DNA of 64,000 bases, taken from contig MWJO01000019.1 of the NCBI GenBank assembly GCA_002027195.1, positions 1 to 64,000 of the forward strand, written 5' to 3'. Position 1 is the first letter of the stretch. The number at the start of each line of letters is the position of its first letter. Below are positions 40,702 to 51,656 of this stretch, piece by piece. A program made the translations under genes and the position numbers. The notes beneath the pieces were generated by a model. That model ran no database searches, was not told the DNA's origin, and was given only the letters and a program-made list of their open reading frames with translations. Source of the stretch: Streptomyces sp. GKU 895. GTDB taxonomy: Bacteria > Actinomycetota > Actinomycetes > Streptomycetales > Streptomycetaceae.

Positions 40702-41867
40702 TCACACGGTCGCATCTACATAGACGCGGGGAACGCGCGTTCCGATCCGGGTGACGATCTCGTACGCGATGGTTCCCGCCGCCTGCGCCCAGTCCTCGGC
40801 GGTGGGCTCGCCTCGGTCTCCGGGCCCGAAGAGTACGGCCTCGCTGCCGACGGCCGGCTCGTCGCCCCCCAGATCCACGACGAACTGGTCCATGGCCACC
40901 CGCCCGGCCACCGTCCGCCACTTCCCGCCGACCAGCACCGGACCGGTGCCGGAGGCGTGCCGCGGGATGCCGTCCGCGTAGCCGACCGGGATGAGGCCGA
41001 GGGTGGTCTCGCCCGGGGTGATGTAGTGATGCCCGTAACTGACGCCGTGGCCGCCCGGCACCCGCTTCACCAGCGCCAGGGACGCGGTCAGCGTCATCAC
41101 CGGCCGCAGTCCGAGGTCGGCCGGGCTGCCGAGCTCGGGGCTGGGCGAGATGCCGTAGACGGCTACGCCGTGCGCACCAGGTCGAAGTGGGCCTCGGGAA
41201 GGGTCAGCGTGGCGGGCGAGTTGGCGATGTGCCGTACCTCGGGGCGGACGCCGGCCTGCTCGGCGTACGCGAGCATCTCCCGGAACGTCGAGAGCTGGGC
41301 GGCGATGGAGGGATGGCCGGGTTCGTCGGCGCAGGCGAAGTGCGACCAGAGCCCGGTGATCCGGATGACTCCGTCACCCTCGGCGCGCAGGGCCTCGGCG
41401 ACCAGCTCGGCCCAGTCGGCACCCGGCTGACAGCCGTTGCGCCCGAGCCCGGTGTCGCCCTTGAGCTGCACCCGCGCGGTCTTCCCCACGGCACGGGCCG
41501 CGTCGACGACCTCCCGCAGCGCCCACATCCCGCTCACGGACACGTCGAGACTGGCCTCGACGGCCTCCCGCCAGGGCCCGCCCGGCGTCCAGAGCCAGCA
41601 CATGATCCGTACGCCGTCGATCCCGGCGGCGCGCAGCGCGAGGGCTTCCTCCGGCGTGGCGGTACCCAGCCACTCCGCCCCCGCCTCGACGGCCGCGCGG
41701 GCACACGGCACCGCCCCGTGGCCGTACGCGTCGGACTTGACCACGGCCATCAGGGCCGCGCCCGGCGCGAGGGCACGCAGGGTCCGCACGTTGGCCCGCA
41801 GGGCGGCCAGATCGATCTCGGCGCGGGCGCGCAGGGGCGCGCTCGACTGGGCAGCTGTCTCACTCAT
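40702..41867 (-). CDS. alr: Alanine racemase (frame broken near 41167)
   Basis: PLP enzyme making D-Ala for peptidoglycan. RARAEIDLAALRANVRTL and VVKSDAYGHGAVP (PLP Lys) open the barrel; the C-terminal domain has IPVGYADGIPR (catalytic Tyr) and GRVAMDQFVVDLG. After HFDLVRT the frame ends at a stop; one extra G at about 41167 gives GVAVYGISPSPELG and continues to the end, for 388 residues. The break lies in a gene expected to be essential, which favours a sequence error. Confidence 0.93.
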
Positions 41868-41911
41868 GGCGCCCCCAGTGTCTCAGAGGGGTCGGACACC
41901 CCTTCGTACGC

Positions 41912-42751
41912 CTACGTCCCGGACCGCCGCCCCCACACGAACACCCGGTCGCCGGTCTTCAGCACGCCCCACAGTTTCCGGGCGTCACCGAGGCGGAGGT
42001 TGACGCAGCCCATGGAGCCGACGGTGGTGAAGATGGAGCCGTAGACGGCGTGGAAGGCCTGTCCGCCGTCGAAGAACTGCGCGTAGGGCATGGGCTGGTG
42101 GTACAGCGTCGAGACGTGGTTCTTGTGCTTCCAGTAGATCTTGTGCCAGCCACCCCGGGTCGGGTACGCGGTCCGCCCGCTCCGCATCGGCACGGGCCCG
42201 TAGACGACCTTCTTCCCCTTCTGCACCCAGGTGATCTGCCGGGTGAGATCGACGCAGGCGACGCGATACGACCGCACGGGGCACTTCTTGGCGGCGTTGG
42301 GATTCTTCCGGGCCGACAGGTACTGCATCCGCGCCCAGGTGACAGGACCCGCGAACCCGATGGCGGGCGTGATCTTCTGCTTCTTCTGAAAGGCGCGGAT
42401 GGCCTTGCAGTCGGCGGCGGACTGCTTCCCGTCCGCCTTCCGCTTCAGCCACTTCTCCACCTGCCGCTGAAAAGGCCCGGTCGACTTCGTGCACGTCACG
42501 CGTGCGACGGCGTCCCGGAGCGGCACGTACTCGACCAGGTCGTACGCCCCCACGGCGGCGTCGGCCGGCTCGACGGCGTCCTCGGCGACGCTGGGCGTGT
42601 ACACCTTCGGCGCGAGCACCTGATCGGGCGTGTCGATCTGCCAGGGCTGATAGACCCCGGGCACCAGCTCCCCCTCGGGCCCGGCAGCGGGCGGCGGCGG
42701 TGACTCGGCGGCGGCGACACCGACGGGCAGGAGAGCGACGGCGACGATCAT
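41912..42751 (-). CDS. Secreted L,D-transpeptidase with peptidoglycan-binding domain
   Basis: 279 residues. Export signal (IVAVALLPVGVAAA), a PG-binding-like region (residues 95-145, VEKWLKRKADGKQSAADCKAIR), then a YkuD domain with KIYWKHKNHVSTLYH, FHAVYGSIF and the active-site motif TVGSMGCVNL (SxGC). It cross-links peptidoglycan 3-3 or trims it. The signal lacks the usual basic N-terminus and the ATG has no ribosome site; an upstream stop blocks a longer in-frame start, so another base may be missing here. Confidence 0.88.
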   Translation of the reverse strand: MIVAVALLPVGVAAAESPPPPAAGPEGELVPGVYQPWQIDTPDQVLAPKVYTPSVAEDAVEPADAAVGAYDLVEYVPLRDAVARVTCTKSTGPFQRQVEKWLKRKADGKQSAADCKAIRAFQKKQKITPAIGFAGPVTWARMQYLSARKNPNAAKKCPVRSYRVACVDLTRQITWVQKGKKVVYGPVPMRSGRTAYPTRGGWHKIYWKHKNHVSTLYHQPMPYAQFFDGGQAFHAVYGSIFTTVGSMGCVNLRLGDARKLWGVLKTGDRVFVWGRRSGT

Positions 42752-42874
42752 GACGGCCAGGCTTCGACGGGCGAAATGTCTACGATCATGCGATCAGAGA
42801 ACGCGCGGTGGCGGGGCGCCGCGCGGCGGGTCCTCTTTGAGGAGCGGCGGGCACCACCACCCACCGCCCCGCGC

Positions 42875-44229
42875 CTACCCGCCTACCCTCACATCCCGCC
42901 AGGCCGCCCCACCGCCCCGCCACGTCCCCGGCCCCACCGGCCCCGTCCGCCGCGAGCCGTCCGGCCAGCCCGTGCAGATACGCCCCACTCGCGTCCAGCG
43001 CGGAGGCCCGCCGCCAGCAGCGACCCCGTCAGCCCCGACAGCACGTCCGCTCCCGCCGTGGCCAGCCACCCCGTGCCCGTCGGATTCACCGCACCGCCCG
43101 CCACCGAGTCGGCGTCCAACGTGGTCGACCCTTCAGCAGCACCGTCGCCCGTACCGCCCGCCAGCTCCGCACGGACTCCAGCCGAGCCCTCGACCTCCCC
43201 GGGCGACCCCAGCAGCGCCGCCGCCTCCCCGCGTGCGGAGTCATCGGCGTCGGGGCGCCGCGCGCACCGCGTCCCGGTCCGCCAGCCGCAGCCCGTCCGC
43301 GTCGATCAGCACCGGCACCTCCGCCTCCAGCACCTCCGCCACGGACGCCGCGTCGTCCCCGCCCCGGGCCGACCACCGCCTGCACCGCCCGCCTTCGGCC
43401 CTGGTCCGACACGAGCGTCTCGAAACCGTGCGATGACCGCGCCCCGGCCTCCGACGTACCGCACGGCCCCCCGCCCCGCAGGGCTCCCGCGACGGCCAGC
43501 ACCGCGGCGCCGGGTACCGGGCGGACCGGCGGCGATCCCGACCACCCCGCCGGTACTTGCGCTCGGCCCCGGCACCGGCAGGCGCCGGCGACGTCCGCGT
43601 GCTGCAAGGCCTCGATCTCCGCCTCGCCGGGCAGGGACAGCCCGATGTCCACCAGCGCACCACTCCGGCGCTCCCGCGCCGGATCGATCAGCAGCCCCGG
43701 CTTGTGCGTCCCGAAGGTGACGGTCAGATCGGCCGTACCGCCTCCCGCGCACCTCCCGGTGTCCGCGTCGACGCCGCTCGGCAGATCGACGGCGACGACG
43801 GCGGCCGACCGCCAGACGACGGCGACCAGTGCCGCCGCGTCCGCCCGCAGCCCGCCCTGCCCCGATCCCGACGATGCCGTCGAGCACGAGATCGGCCCGC
43901 AGGATCGCATCTCCGCGCCCCGCGGCACACGGAACCGCGGCCGCCGCAACGCCGCGGAGCCGCCCGCATGAGCCCGCTCCGGGCGAGCAGTACGGCGCTC
44001 ACCCCCGCCCCGCGCCGCGCGAGCCGCGCCCCGGCGTACAGGGCGTCGCCCCCGTGTCCCCGCTCCCGACCAGCAGCACCACCCGGCTGCCGTACACCCG
44101 CCCCAGCAAGTCCGCGCAGGCGACGGCGAGTCCGGCCGCCGCCCGCTGCATGAGCGTTCCCTCCGGCAACCGGGCCATCAGCTCCCGCTCGGCCGCCCTG
44201 ACCGTCTCCACGCTGTACGCAGTACGCAT
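42875..44229 (-). pseudogene. nnr: NAD(P)H-hydrate epimerase/dehydratase, many frame breaks
   Basis: The start MRTAYSVETVRAAERELM (ATG 44229, GGGAG upstream) and N-terminal epimerase domain (VVLLVGSG, VVAVDLPSGVDADTG, FGTHKPGLL) are clear, as are dehydratase-domain fragments (DAASVAEVLEAEVPVLIDADG, NPTGTGWLATAG, VLSGLTGSLLAAGL) and the end AAWRDVRVGG. They are spread over all three frames; about a dozen added G/C/A bases would be needed to join them. This is far denser than in neighbouring genes, so it is either a poorly read patch or a decayed gene. The function would be repair of hydrated NAD(P)H. Confidence 0.75.
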
Positions 44230-44250
44230 GGGGTCGAGTCTCCCCGGACT

Positions 44251-44347
44251 AGGGCCTGTCCGGCGACTCATGTCGCAGGCGCGGGGTCTCACCAGCGTCA
44301 ATAAGGGGCCGCAGCTGTCCTGCGACCTGATCCGCCGGACAGGCCCT
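44251..44347. mobile_element. MITE-like element, 97 bp with 29-bp inverted ends
   Basis: The left end AGGGCCTGTCCGGCG... (44251-44279) and right end ...CGCCGGACAGGCCCT (44319-44347) are inverted repeats matching at about 26 of 29 bases, and both ends are flanked by TA, giving a TA target duplication or TA-ended arms. No ORF inside. It lies exactly between nnr and acpS. The acpS stop TAG (44348-44346) is formed with its right end. Confidence 0.75.
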
Positions 44348-44716
44348 ACCCCTCCGCCACCACCACGGCGGAGGCCACGCCCGCGTCATGGCTGAGCGAC
44401 ACATGCCAGGACCGCACGCCGAGCGCCGCGGCCCGCGCCGCCACCGTCCCCGTCACCCGCAACCGCGGCTGCCCGCTGTCCTCGACGTACACCTCGGCGT
44501 CCGTCCAGTGCAGCCCGGCCGGCGCGCCGAGCGCTTGGCGAGCGCCTCCTTGGCCGCGAAGCGGGCGGCGAGGGAGGCGATCCCCCGCCGCTCACCGCTG
44601 GGCAGCAGCAACTCGCTGTCCAGGAACAGCCGTTGTGCCATCCCCGGCGTCCGCTCCAGCGCCGCCTCGAACCGCTCGATCTCCGCCACGTCGATCCCGA
44701 CGCCGATGATGCTCAT
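44346..44716 (-). CDS. acpS: Holo-[acyl-carrier-protein] synthase (frame broken near 44534)
   Basis: Transfers the phosphopantetheine arm of CoA to acyl carrier proteins. [20 protein letters not shown] has the metal-binding Asp in GIDV, and FAAKEALAK is the second family motif (Glu). After EALAK one missing G (about 44534) breaks the frame; correction gives [19 protein letters not shown] and [21 protein letters not shown], 123 residues, normal for AcpS. Its stop is supplied by the terminal repeat of the MITE-like element, apparently without changing the C-terminus. Confidence 0.92.
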
Positions 44717-44749
44717 GCCGAGCACCCTACGAGGAGGCGACCGCCCCGC

Positions 44750-46595
44750 TCACTCCACCGTCACCGACTTCGCCAGGTTCCGGGGCTGGTCCACCTCGTT
44801 GCCCCGGGCCGTCGCCAGCTCGCACGCGAACACCTGCAAGGGAACGGTGGCGACCAGCGGCTGGAGCAGGGTCGGGGTGGCCGGAATCCGGATCAGGTGG
44901 TCGGCGTACGGCACCACCGCGTCGTCCCCCTCCTCCGCGATGACGATCGTCCGCGCCCCGCGCGCCCGGATCTCCTGGATGTTGGAGACGATCTTGTCGT
45001 GCAGCACCGAGCGCCCGCGCGGCGACGGCACGACCACCACGACCGGCAGATCGTCCTCGATCAGCGCGATCGGCCCGTGCTTGAGCTCTCCCGCCGCGAA
45101 CCCCTCGGCGTGCATGTAGGCGAGCTCCTTGAGCTTCAGGGCGCCTTCGAGGGCCACCGGGTAGCCGACGTGCCGGCCCAGGAACAGCACGGTGTTCTTG
45201 TCGGCGAGCGACCGCGCGAGGGCCCGTACCGGCTCCATCGTCTCCAGGACCTTCTCCACCTCGCCGGAGATCTTCGACAGGTCCCGGACGACGGCCACGA
45301 TCTCGTCGCCCCACTTGGTGCCCCGCACCTGCCCCAGATACAGGGCGACTAGGTAGCACGCCACCAGCTGCGTCAGGAACGCCTTCGTCGAGGCGACCGC
45401 GACCTCAGGACCGGCGTGCGTGTAGAGCACCGCGTCGGACTCGCGCGGGATCGTCGAGCCGTTGGTGTTGCAGATGGCCAGCACCTTGGAACCCTGCTCG
45501 CGCGCGTGCCGCAGCGCCATGAGCGTGTCCATGGTCTCGCCGGACTGGGAGATGGCGATCACCAGGGTCCGCGGGTCCAGGATCGGGTCGCGGTAGCGGA
45601 ACTCGCTCGCCAGCTCCACCTCGCAGGGGACGCGCGTCCAGTGCTCGATGGCGTACTTGGCGATCAGCCCCGCGTGGAAGGCCGTACCGCACGCCACCAC
45701 CACGACCTTGTCGACCTCGCGCAGCACGTTCGTCGGAATGCGCACCTCGTCCAGCGTCAGGGTGCCGGCCGCGTCGATGCGCCCCAGCAGCGTGTCGGCG
45801 ACCGCCTTCGGCTGCTCGGCGATCTCCTTGAGCATGAAGTAGTCGTAGCCGCCCTTCTCGGCGGCCGAGGCGTCCCAGTCGACGTGGTACGAGCGGACGT
45901 CGGCCGGCCGGCGTCGAAGCCGGTGACCGTCACCCCGTCGCGGCGCAGCTCGACGACCTGGTCCTGCCCGAGTTCGATCGCGGAGCGCGTGTGCGCGATG
46001 AAGCCGCCACGTCGGACGCGAGGAACGCCTCTCCCTCCCCGACCCCGACCACGAGCGGCGAGTTCCGCCGGGCCCCGACCACCACGCCCGGCTCGTCCGC
46101 GTGCACGGCGACCAGCGTGAACGCCCCCTCCAGGCGCCCGCACACCAGCCGCATCGCCTCCGCGAGATCCCCGCAGGAGGAGAACTCCTCGGCGAGCAGA
46201 TGCGCGACGACCTCGGTGTCCGTCTCGGACGCCAGATCGTGGCCGCGCTCGGTCAGTTCGGCCCGCAGCGCGGCGAAGTTCTCGATGATCCCGTTGTGGA
46301 CGACCGCGACCCGTCCCGCGTTGTCGAGGTGCGGATGCGCGTTGGCATCCGTCGGCCCGCCGTGCGTGGCCCATCGCGTGTGCCCGATCCCGGTCCCGCC
46401 GGTGGGCAGCGGCCGGTCGACGAGCTCCTTCTCCAGGTTGACCAGCTTCCCGGCCTTCTTCCCGGCGGCGAGCCCCCCGTCGGCGAGGACGGCGACACCC
46501 GCCGAGTCGTAGCCCCGGTACTCCAGCCGCTTCAGTCCGGCCATCACGACCTCGAGCGCCGACTGCGACCCCACGTATCCCACGATTCCGCACAT
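44750..46595 (-). CDS. glmS: Glutamine-fructose-6-phosphate aminotransferase GlmS (two frame breaks)
   Basis: Makes glucosamine-6-phosphate from fructose-6-phosphate and glutamine. N-terminal glutaminase MCGIVGYVG (Cys2 nucleophile), HTRWATHG, then two SIS isomerase domains (VACGTAFHAGLIAKYAIE, AISQSGETMDT, ICNTNGSTIPRES) and the C-terminal DQPRNLAKSVTVE. Two missing bases (G at about 46004, C at about 45908) split the middle; correction gives DVAAFIAHTRSAIELG and GFDAGPADVRSYHVDWD, 615 residues. No glmS ribozyme is present upstream. Confidence 0.95.
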
Positions 46596-46772
46596 GCGCG
46601 GCAGCCTACGCACCCCCGCCCGGCCGAAAGGGCTTCCGCGTGCCCGATATCGGAAATTCCCACGGCCATACGAACGCGGGCCGCACACGGGTACGGCCAC
46701 CGGCGTACGGGGCTCGGTCGAGCGTGACGGACCCCACCCGCCATCCCGTTCAAACTCCGTTAACAATGGACT

Positions 46773-47762
46773 GTGATCTCTCCGGTCTCCTCGACCCCCC
46801 GGAGCGCCCACCGGAACAAGCCGGAGGCGACTCCCTACGTCGACCTCACCCGTTCCGAGTGGAGCGCGCTGCGCGACAAGACGCCCCTGCCCCTGACGGC
46901 GGAGGAGGTCGAGCGGCTGCGCGGCCTCGGTGACGTCATCGACCTCGACGAGGTGCGGGACATCTACCTCCCGCTCTCCCGCCTCCTCAACCTCTACGTC
47001 GGCGCCACGGACGGCCTCAGAGGCGCCCTGAACACCTTCCTCGGCGAGACCGGCGCCCAGACCGGCACCCCGTTCGTCATAGGGGTCGCGGGCTCGGTCG
47101 CCGGCGGCAAGTCCACGGTCGCCCGGCTCCTCCAGGCCCTGCTCTCCCGCTGGCCCGAGCACCCGCGCGTCGAGCGCGTCACGACCGACGGCTTCCTGCT
47201 CCCCACCCGGGAGCTCCAGGCGCGCGGCCTGATGTCCCGCAAGGGCTTCCCCGAGTCGTACGACCGCCGGGCCCTGACCAAGTTCGTCGCCGACATCAAG
47301 GCCGGCAAGGACGAGGTCACGGCACCCGTGTACTCGCACCTCATCTACGACATCGTCCCCGACGAGAAGCTGGTGGTGCGCCGCCCGGACATCCTGATCG
47401 TCGAGGGCCTCAACGTCCTCCAGCCGGCGCTCCCCGGCAAGGACGGCCGCACCCGCGTGGGCCTCGCCGACTACTTCGACTTCAGCGTCTACATCGACGC
47501 CAATCCCGACGACGTCGAGCGCTGGTACCTCAACCGCTTCAAGAAGCTGCGCCAGACGGCCTTCCAGGACCCCAACTCGTACTTCCGCAAGTACACCCAG
47601 GTCTCCGAGGAAGAGGCCCTCGACTACGCCCGCACCCAGTGGCGGACCATCAACAAGCCGAACCTGATCGAGAACATCGCCCCCACCCGGGGCCGCGCCA
47701 CCCTCGTCATCCGCAAGGGCCCGGACCACAAGGTCCGCCGCCTCAGTCTGCGCAAGCTGTGA
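46773..47762 (+). CDS. coaA: Pantothenate kinase, type I
   Basis: 329 residues. First step of CoA synthesis. P-loop [27 protein letters not shown], and the type I motifs [17 protein letters not shown] and VEGLNVLQ are all present. GTG 46773 has no ribosome site; TAACAAT ends about nine bases before it and may be a -10, so the message is probably leaderless. Divergent from glmS. Confidence 0.94.
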   Translation: MISPVSSTPRSAHRNKPEATPYVDLTRSEWSALRDKTPLPLTAEEVERLRGLGDVIDLDEVRDIYLPLSRLLNLYVGATDGLRGALNTFLGETGAQTGTPFVIGVAGSVAGGKSTVARLLQALLSRWPEHPRVERVTTDGFLLPTRELQARGLMSRKGFPESYDRRALTKFVADIKAGKDEVTAPVYSHLIYDIVPDEKLVVRRPDILIVEGLNVLQPALPGKDGRTRVGLADYFDFSVYIDANPDDVERWYLNRFKKLRQTAFQDPNSYFRKYTQVSEEEALDYARTQWRTINKPNLIENIAPTRGRATLVIRKGPDHKVRRLSLRKL

Positions 47763-47794
47763 ACAGGTGACCGACGCCTGTTAAAAAGGGCGTC

Positions 47795-48712
47795 ATGCTG
47801 CATCTGCGTCTGATCACGCCGTCCGACACGACGGACGACGTGGTCCGCCTGATCGAGAAGACCGTCGGCACCACGCACCTGGTCGTGGTGCCGGGCGCCG
47901 CCCGCAACCCGGTCGGGGACGTGGTGATGTGCGACGTGGCCCGCGAGGCCGGCGACGAACTCATCAGCTCATTGCAGGAGTTGGGCCTCGACAGGACCGG
48001 CTCGATCGCGGTCGAGAACATCGACCTGTCCGTGTCCAAGCGAGCGGACAAGGCCGAGAAGGAGGCCCCGGGCGAAGGCGCCGACGCGGTCCTCTGGGAC
48101 CACCTCACCGACGCCACCCACGAGGAGTCGACGCTCTCCGTCACCTACCTCGCCTTCATCACCCTGGCCACGATGATCGCGGCCTGCGGTGTGGTCCTCG
48201 ACAACGCGATCCTGATCGTCGGCGCCATGGCCGTCGGCCCGGAGTTCGGCCCCCTGGCCGCCTTCAGCACGGCCATCGTCCAACGCCACCCCCGACTGGC
48301 GCTGCGCTCGATGATCGCCCTGCTGGTGGGGTTCGCGGTGGCGATGGTGGTGACGGTGGGCTTCAGCTTCTTCATGGACGCCGTGCACCTCTTCAGCGAC
48401 GAACAGCTGGACGCGCCGCGCCCCAACACCAACTTCATCTACCGGCCGGACTGGTTCTCGTTCGTCGTCGCGGTCCTCGCCGGCTGCGCGGGCACGTTGT
48501 CCCTCACCTCGGCCAAGTCGGGCGCCCTGGTGGGCGTGGCCATCTCGGTGACGACGGTCCCGGCAGCGGCGAACGCGGCGGTGGCCTTCAGCTACAGCGA
48601 GTACAAGCAGGCGTGGGGCTCGACGGAACAACTCCTGCTGAACCTGCTGGGAATCGTCCTGGCGGGAACACTTACGTTGCTTCTTCAAAAGTGGCTGTGG
48701 CGACGTACCTGA
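47795..48712 (+). CDS. DUF389 integral membrane protein
   Basis: 305 residues. A soluble N-terminal ferredoxin-like part (MLHLRLITPSDTTDDVVRLI) is followed by five or six membrane helices (AFITLATMIAACGVVLDN, AILIVGAMAVGPEFGPLAA, SMIALLVGFAVAMVVTVGFS, SFVVAVLAGCAGTLSL, LLLNLLGIVLAGTLTLLL). The DUF389/TIGR00341 family has no established activity. ATG 47795 follows AAGGG, 32 bases after coaA, likely one operon. Confidence 0.85.
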   Translation: MLHLRLITPSDTTDDVVRLIEKTVGTTHLVVVPGAARNPVGDVVMCDVAREAGDELISSLQELGLDRTGSIAVENIDLSVSKRADKAEKEAPGEGADAVLWDHLTDATHEESTLSVTYLAFITLATMIAACGVVLDNAILIVGAMAVGPEFGPLAAFSTAIVQRHPRLALRSMIALLVGFAVAMVVTVGFSFFMDAVHLFSDEQLDAPRPNTNFIYRPDWFSFVVAVLAGCAGTLSLTSAKSGALVGVAISVTTVPAAANAAVAFSYSEYKQAWGSTEQLLLNLLGIVLAGTLTLLLQKWLWRRT

Positions 48713-48744
48713 AGGGGCGCGGGGAACTGCGCGACCAGCCACGA
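48712..48744. repeat. 33-bp dispersed intergenic repeat, copy B
   Basis: Identical to 11434-11466. It starts at the last base of the DUF389 gene stop codon region, in the sense direction of that gene, whereas copy A is antisense to its neighbour. Confidence 0.85.
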
Positions 48745-48797
48745 CGCACCCGCAGCCCGCAACACACAGAACCCCCCACCCCGAACCCGGAACAGTC

Positions 48798-50156
48798 CTA
48801 GCCCAGCGCCGACTTCACGGCATCAGCCAACCGCCCCGCCACAGACCGCGCCTGATCGATATCCGCGGCCTCGACCATCACCCGCACCAACGGCTCGGTC
48901 CCGGAAGGCCGCAACAACACCCGCCCGGTCGCCCCGAGTTCCCGCTCGGCCTCGGAAACGGCAGCAGCAAGCTCAGCCGACTCCCCGACCCGGGACCGGT
49001 CCACGTCCGGCACATTGATCAGCACCTGAGGCAACCGCTCCATCACCCCGGCCAGCTCCCGCAGCGACCGCCCGGTCTCCGCGACCCGCGCCGCCAGCAT
49101 CAGCCCGGTGAGCGTCCCGTCCCCGGTCGTGGCGTGGTCCAGAATGATCACGTGCCCGGACTGCTCGCCCCCGAGCGCGTATCCGTGCTCCTTCATGGAC
49201 TCCAGCACATACCGGTCCCCCACAGCCGTCTGCACCAGCGTCAGCCCCTCCCGCTCGAGCGCCAGCTTGAACCCGAGGTTGGACATGACGGTCGCGACAA
49301 CGGTGTCGGCCCGAAGCGCGGAGCGCTCCCGCATGGCCAGCGCGAGGACGGCCATGATCTGGTCCCCGTCGACTTCCTCACCGGTGTGGTCGACGGCGAG
49401 GCAACGGTCCGCGTCCCCGTCGTGCGCGATGCCGAAGTCGGCCCCGTGCTCGACGACCGCCGCCTTCAGCAGCCCGAGGTGCGTGGACCCGCAGCCGTCG
49501 TTGATGTTGAGCCCGTCCGGGTCGGCCCCGATCGTGATGATCTCGGCACCGGCCCGCGAGAACGCCTCCGGCGACACCCGCGCCGCGGCACCGTGCGCCT
49601 CGTCGAGGACGATCTTCAGCCCGTCGAGGCGGTTCGGCAGGACGGCGATCAGATGGGCGACGTACTGGTCGAAGCCCTCCAGGTACTCCCGTACCCGTCC
49701 GACGCCCGCCCCGGTCGGCCGCTCCCAGGGCTCGCCGTGCCGGTGGGCCTCGTAGACCGCCTCGATCCGGTCCTCCAGCTCGTCGTCGAGCTTGTGCCCG
49801 CCGCGGGCGAGGAACTTGACGCCGTTGTCGGGCATCGCGTTGTGGCTGGCGGAGAGCATGACGCCGAGGTCGGCGCCGAGGACGCCGGTGAGATAGGCGA
49901 CGGCCGGGGTCGGCAGCACGCCGACCTTCAGGACGTCGACGCCGGCGCTCGCCAGGCCCGCCACCACGGCGGCCTCCAGGAACTCCCCGGACGCGCGCGG
50001 GTCCCGTCCGACCACCGCCGTCGGCCGGTGGCCCTCGAAGGTACCCGCCTCGGCCAGCACGTGGGCCGCCGCGACGGACAGACCGAGCGCCATCTCGGCG
50101 GTCAGGTCCGCGTTGGCGACGCCGCGCACGCCGTCCGTGCCGAAGAGTCGTCCCAC
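48798..50156 (-). CDS. glmM: Phosphoglucosamine mutase
   Basis: 452 residues converting glucosamine-6-phosphate to glucosamine-1-phosphate, next step after Glm[16 protein letters not shown], phospho-Ser loop [14 protein letters not shown], metal loop [12 protein letters not shown], sugar loop [10 protein letters not shown] and phosphate loop [13 protein letters not shown] are all conserved. GTG 50156 stands after AGGAGG. Downstream of rpsI, the usual actinobacterial position. Confidence 0.96.
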   Translation of the reverse strand: MGRLFGTDGVRGVANADLTAEMALGLSVAAAHVLAEAGTFEGHRPTAVVGRDPRASGEFLEAAVVAGLASAGVDVLKVGVLPTPAVAYLTGVLGADLGVMLSASHNAMPDNGVKFLARGGHKLDDELEDRIEAVYEAHRHGEPWERPTGAGVGRVREYLEGFDQYVAHLIAVLPNRLDGLKIVLDEAHGAAARVSPEAFSRAGAEIITIGADPDGLNINDGCGSTHLGLLKAAVVEHGADFGIAHDGDADRCLAVDHTGEEVDGDQIMAVLALAMRERSALRADTVVATVMSNLGFKLALEREGLTLVQTAVGDRYVLESMKEHGYALGGEQSGHVIILDHATTGDGTLTGLMLAARVAETGRSLRELAGVMERLPQVLINVPDVDRSRVGESAELAAAVSEAERELGATGRVLLRPSGTEPLVRVMVEAADIDQARSVAGRLADAVKSALG

Positions 50157-50165
50157 TTGTCCTCC

Positions 50166-50195
50166 TGATGAAGCGTGATGAAGCTTGATGAAGCG
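50166..50195. repeat. Three 10-bp tandem units before glmM
   Basis: TGATGAAGCG, TGATGAAGCT and TGATGAAGCG lie side by side, ending nine bases upstream of the glmM ribosome site region (minus strand). GATCACC also repeats at 50206-50238. May be a leader or regulator-binding array. Confidence 0.75.
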
Positions 50196-50291
50196 TCACT
50201 TTCGAGATCACCGTCGGAGATCACCCAGGATCACCCGATCGCACAAGCCTTTGAGCGTCTTGTGCCGTTATACGCCCACGGCTGTGATAAA

Positions 50292-50333
50292 CGAACGCCC
50301 CGGCGGCACTGTGGCGTGCCGCCGGGGCGTTCG
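50292..50333 (-). terminator. Strong rho-independent terminator of rplM-rpsI
   Basis: CGAACGCCCCGGCGGCAC and its exact complement form an 18-bp perfect stem with a six-base loop, followed on the minus strand by TTTATC. It lies 53 bases after the rpsI stop. Confidence 0.92.
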
Positions 50334-50385
50334 GACGTACTGCGTACTGCGAACGTATGCGAGTACGGGCTGCAGGCAGCGAAGC

Positions 50386-50907
50386 TTAACGCTTGCTGTA
50401 CTGCGGAGCCTTGCGGGCCTTCTTCAGACCGGCCTTCTTGCGCTCGACCGCACGGTCGTCGCGGCGGAGGAAGCCGGCCTTCTTGAGCGGGCCGCGGTTG
50501 TTGTCGACGTCGGCCTCGTTCAGCGCGCGGGCGACACCGAGACGGAGCGCACCGGCCTGACCGGAGACACCGCCACCCGCGATGCGGGCGATGACGTCGT
50601 AGCGGCCTTCGAGCTCGAGCACCTTGAAGGGCTCGTTGACTTCCTGCTGGTGCACCTTGTTCGGGAAGTAGTCCTCGAGGGTGCGACCGTTGATCTTCCA
50701 CTTGCCGGTGCCCGGGACGATCCGGACGCGGGCGATGGCGTTCTTGCGACGGCCCAGGCCGGCGGCCGGCTGCGGGTCGCCGAAGCGGGACGCGAGCGAC
50801 TCGGAGGTGTACTCGCCCTCGACGGGGACGTCCGACTCGGTGGTGTAGCTGTCGATGTCGACCAGCTCGGTCTCTTCGACCGGCTGCTCAGCGGTGGTCT
50901 CGGCCAC
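50386..50907 (-). CDS. rpsI: 30S ribosomal protein S9
   Basis: 173 residues: an actinobacterial acidic N-terminal extension (about 45 residues), then [19 protein letters not shown], and the basic C-terminus [12 protein letters not shown] that reaches the P-site tRNA. Forms the rplM-rpsI operon. Confidence 0.97.
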   Translation of the reverse strand: MAETTAEQPVEETELVDIDSYTTESDVPVEGEYTSESLASRFGDPQPAAGLGRRKNAIARVRIVPGTGKWKINGRTLEDYFPNKVHQQEVNEPFKVLELEGRYDVIARIAGGGVSGQAGALRLGVARALNEADVDNNRGPLKKAGFLRRDDRAVERKKAGLKKARKAPQYSKR

Positions 50908-50950
50908 GATGCTCCTCAGATTTCTTTTCTGTCTTAGGGGGTGGCCGGAA

Positions 50951-51394
50951 CTACTGCGCGACCTGGGTGATCTCGAACGGCACCGGCTGCTGGGCAGCGT
51001 GCGGGTGCTGGTCGCCCGAGTAGACCTTCAGCTTCGAGAGCATCTGACGGCCCAGGGAGTTCTTGGGAACCATGCCCTTGATGGCCTTCTCGACGGCCTT
51101 CTCCGGGTTGTCACGGAGCAGGTCGTCGTAGCGGACCGAACGCAGACCGCCCGGGTAGCCGGAGTGGCGGTACGCCAGCTTCTGGGTCCGCTTGTTGCCG
51201 GACAGGTGCACCTTGTCGGCGTTGATGATGATGACGAAGTCGCCCATGTCCATGTGCGGGGCATAGGTCGGCTTGTGCTTGCCGCGGAGGAGGTTCGCGG
51301 CGGTGGTGGCGAGACGGCCCAGGACGACGTCCTGAGCGTCAATGACGTGCCACTGGCGAGTCACATCGCCGGGCTTAGGGCTGTACGTACGCAC
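50951..51394 (-). CDS. rplM: 50S ribosomal protein L13
   Basis: 147 residues, [69 protein letters not shown] 51394, ribosome site AGAAGG at nine bases. The 262-base upstream gap (51395-51656) should hold the operon promoter; I see no assured boxes or leader structure in it. Confidence 0.97.
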   Translation of the reverse strand: MRTYSPKPGDVTRQWHVIDAQDVVLGRLATTAANLLRGKHKPTYAPHMDMGDFVIIINADKVHLSGNKRTQKLAYRHSGYPGGLRSVRYDDLLRDNPEKAVEKAIKGMVPKNSLGRQMLSKLKVYSGDQHPHAAQQPVPFEITQVAQ

Positions 51395-51656
51395 TTCTCA
51401 GCCTTCTTCTTCAGGGATGGGTGCTGACACAAGGCATCCTTGAAGCGATCGTGCAGCTGGGGACGACAGAAGCCGGGAAACGCTGCCCGTATGCCGCCCA
51501 CTGGTAACTGCTCCAGGGAACCTACGTAAGGGCTTCTGGCGTAAGTACGACCTAGCCAATACGCATAACAAACTGGAAGGGTACTAGCGCTACCCCGGAC
51601 GGGTCAAAACGAGCGGCCTCGGCGGCCTCACCCGTCCCCCCTCTATGATGCGCCCC

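Noticed and set aside
35686..46595. True pseudogenes for tsaD, tsaB, alr, acpS and glmS
   Set aside because: Loss of all these would not be viable together; every break is a single missing base.
46596..46772. glmS ribozyme or riboswitch upstream of glmS
   Set aside because: The 177-base gap shows no such structure, and this ribozyme is not expected in actinobacteria.
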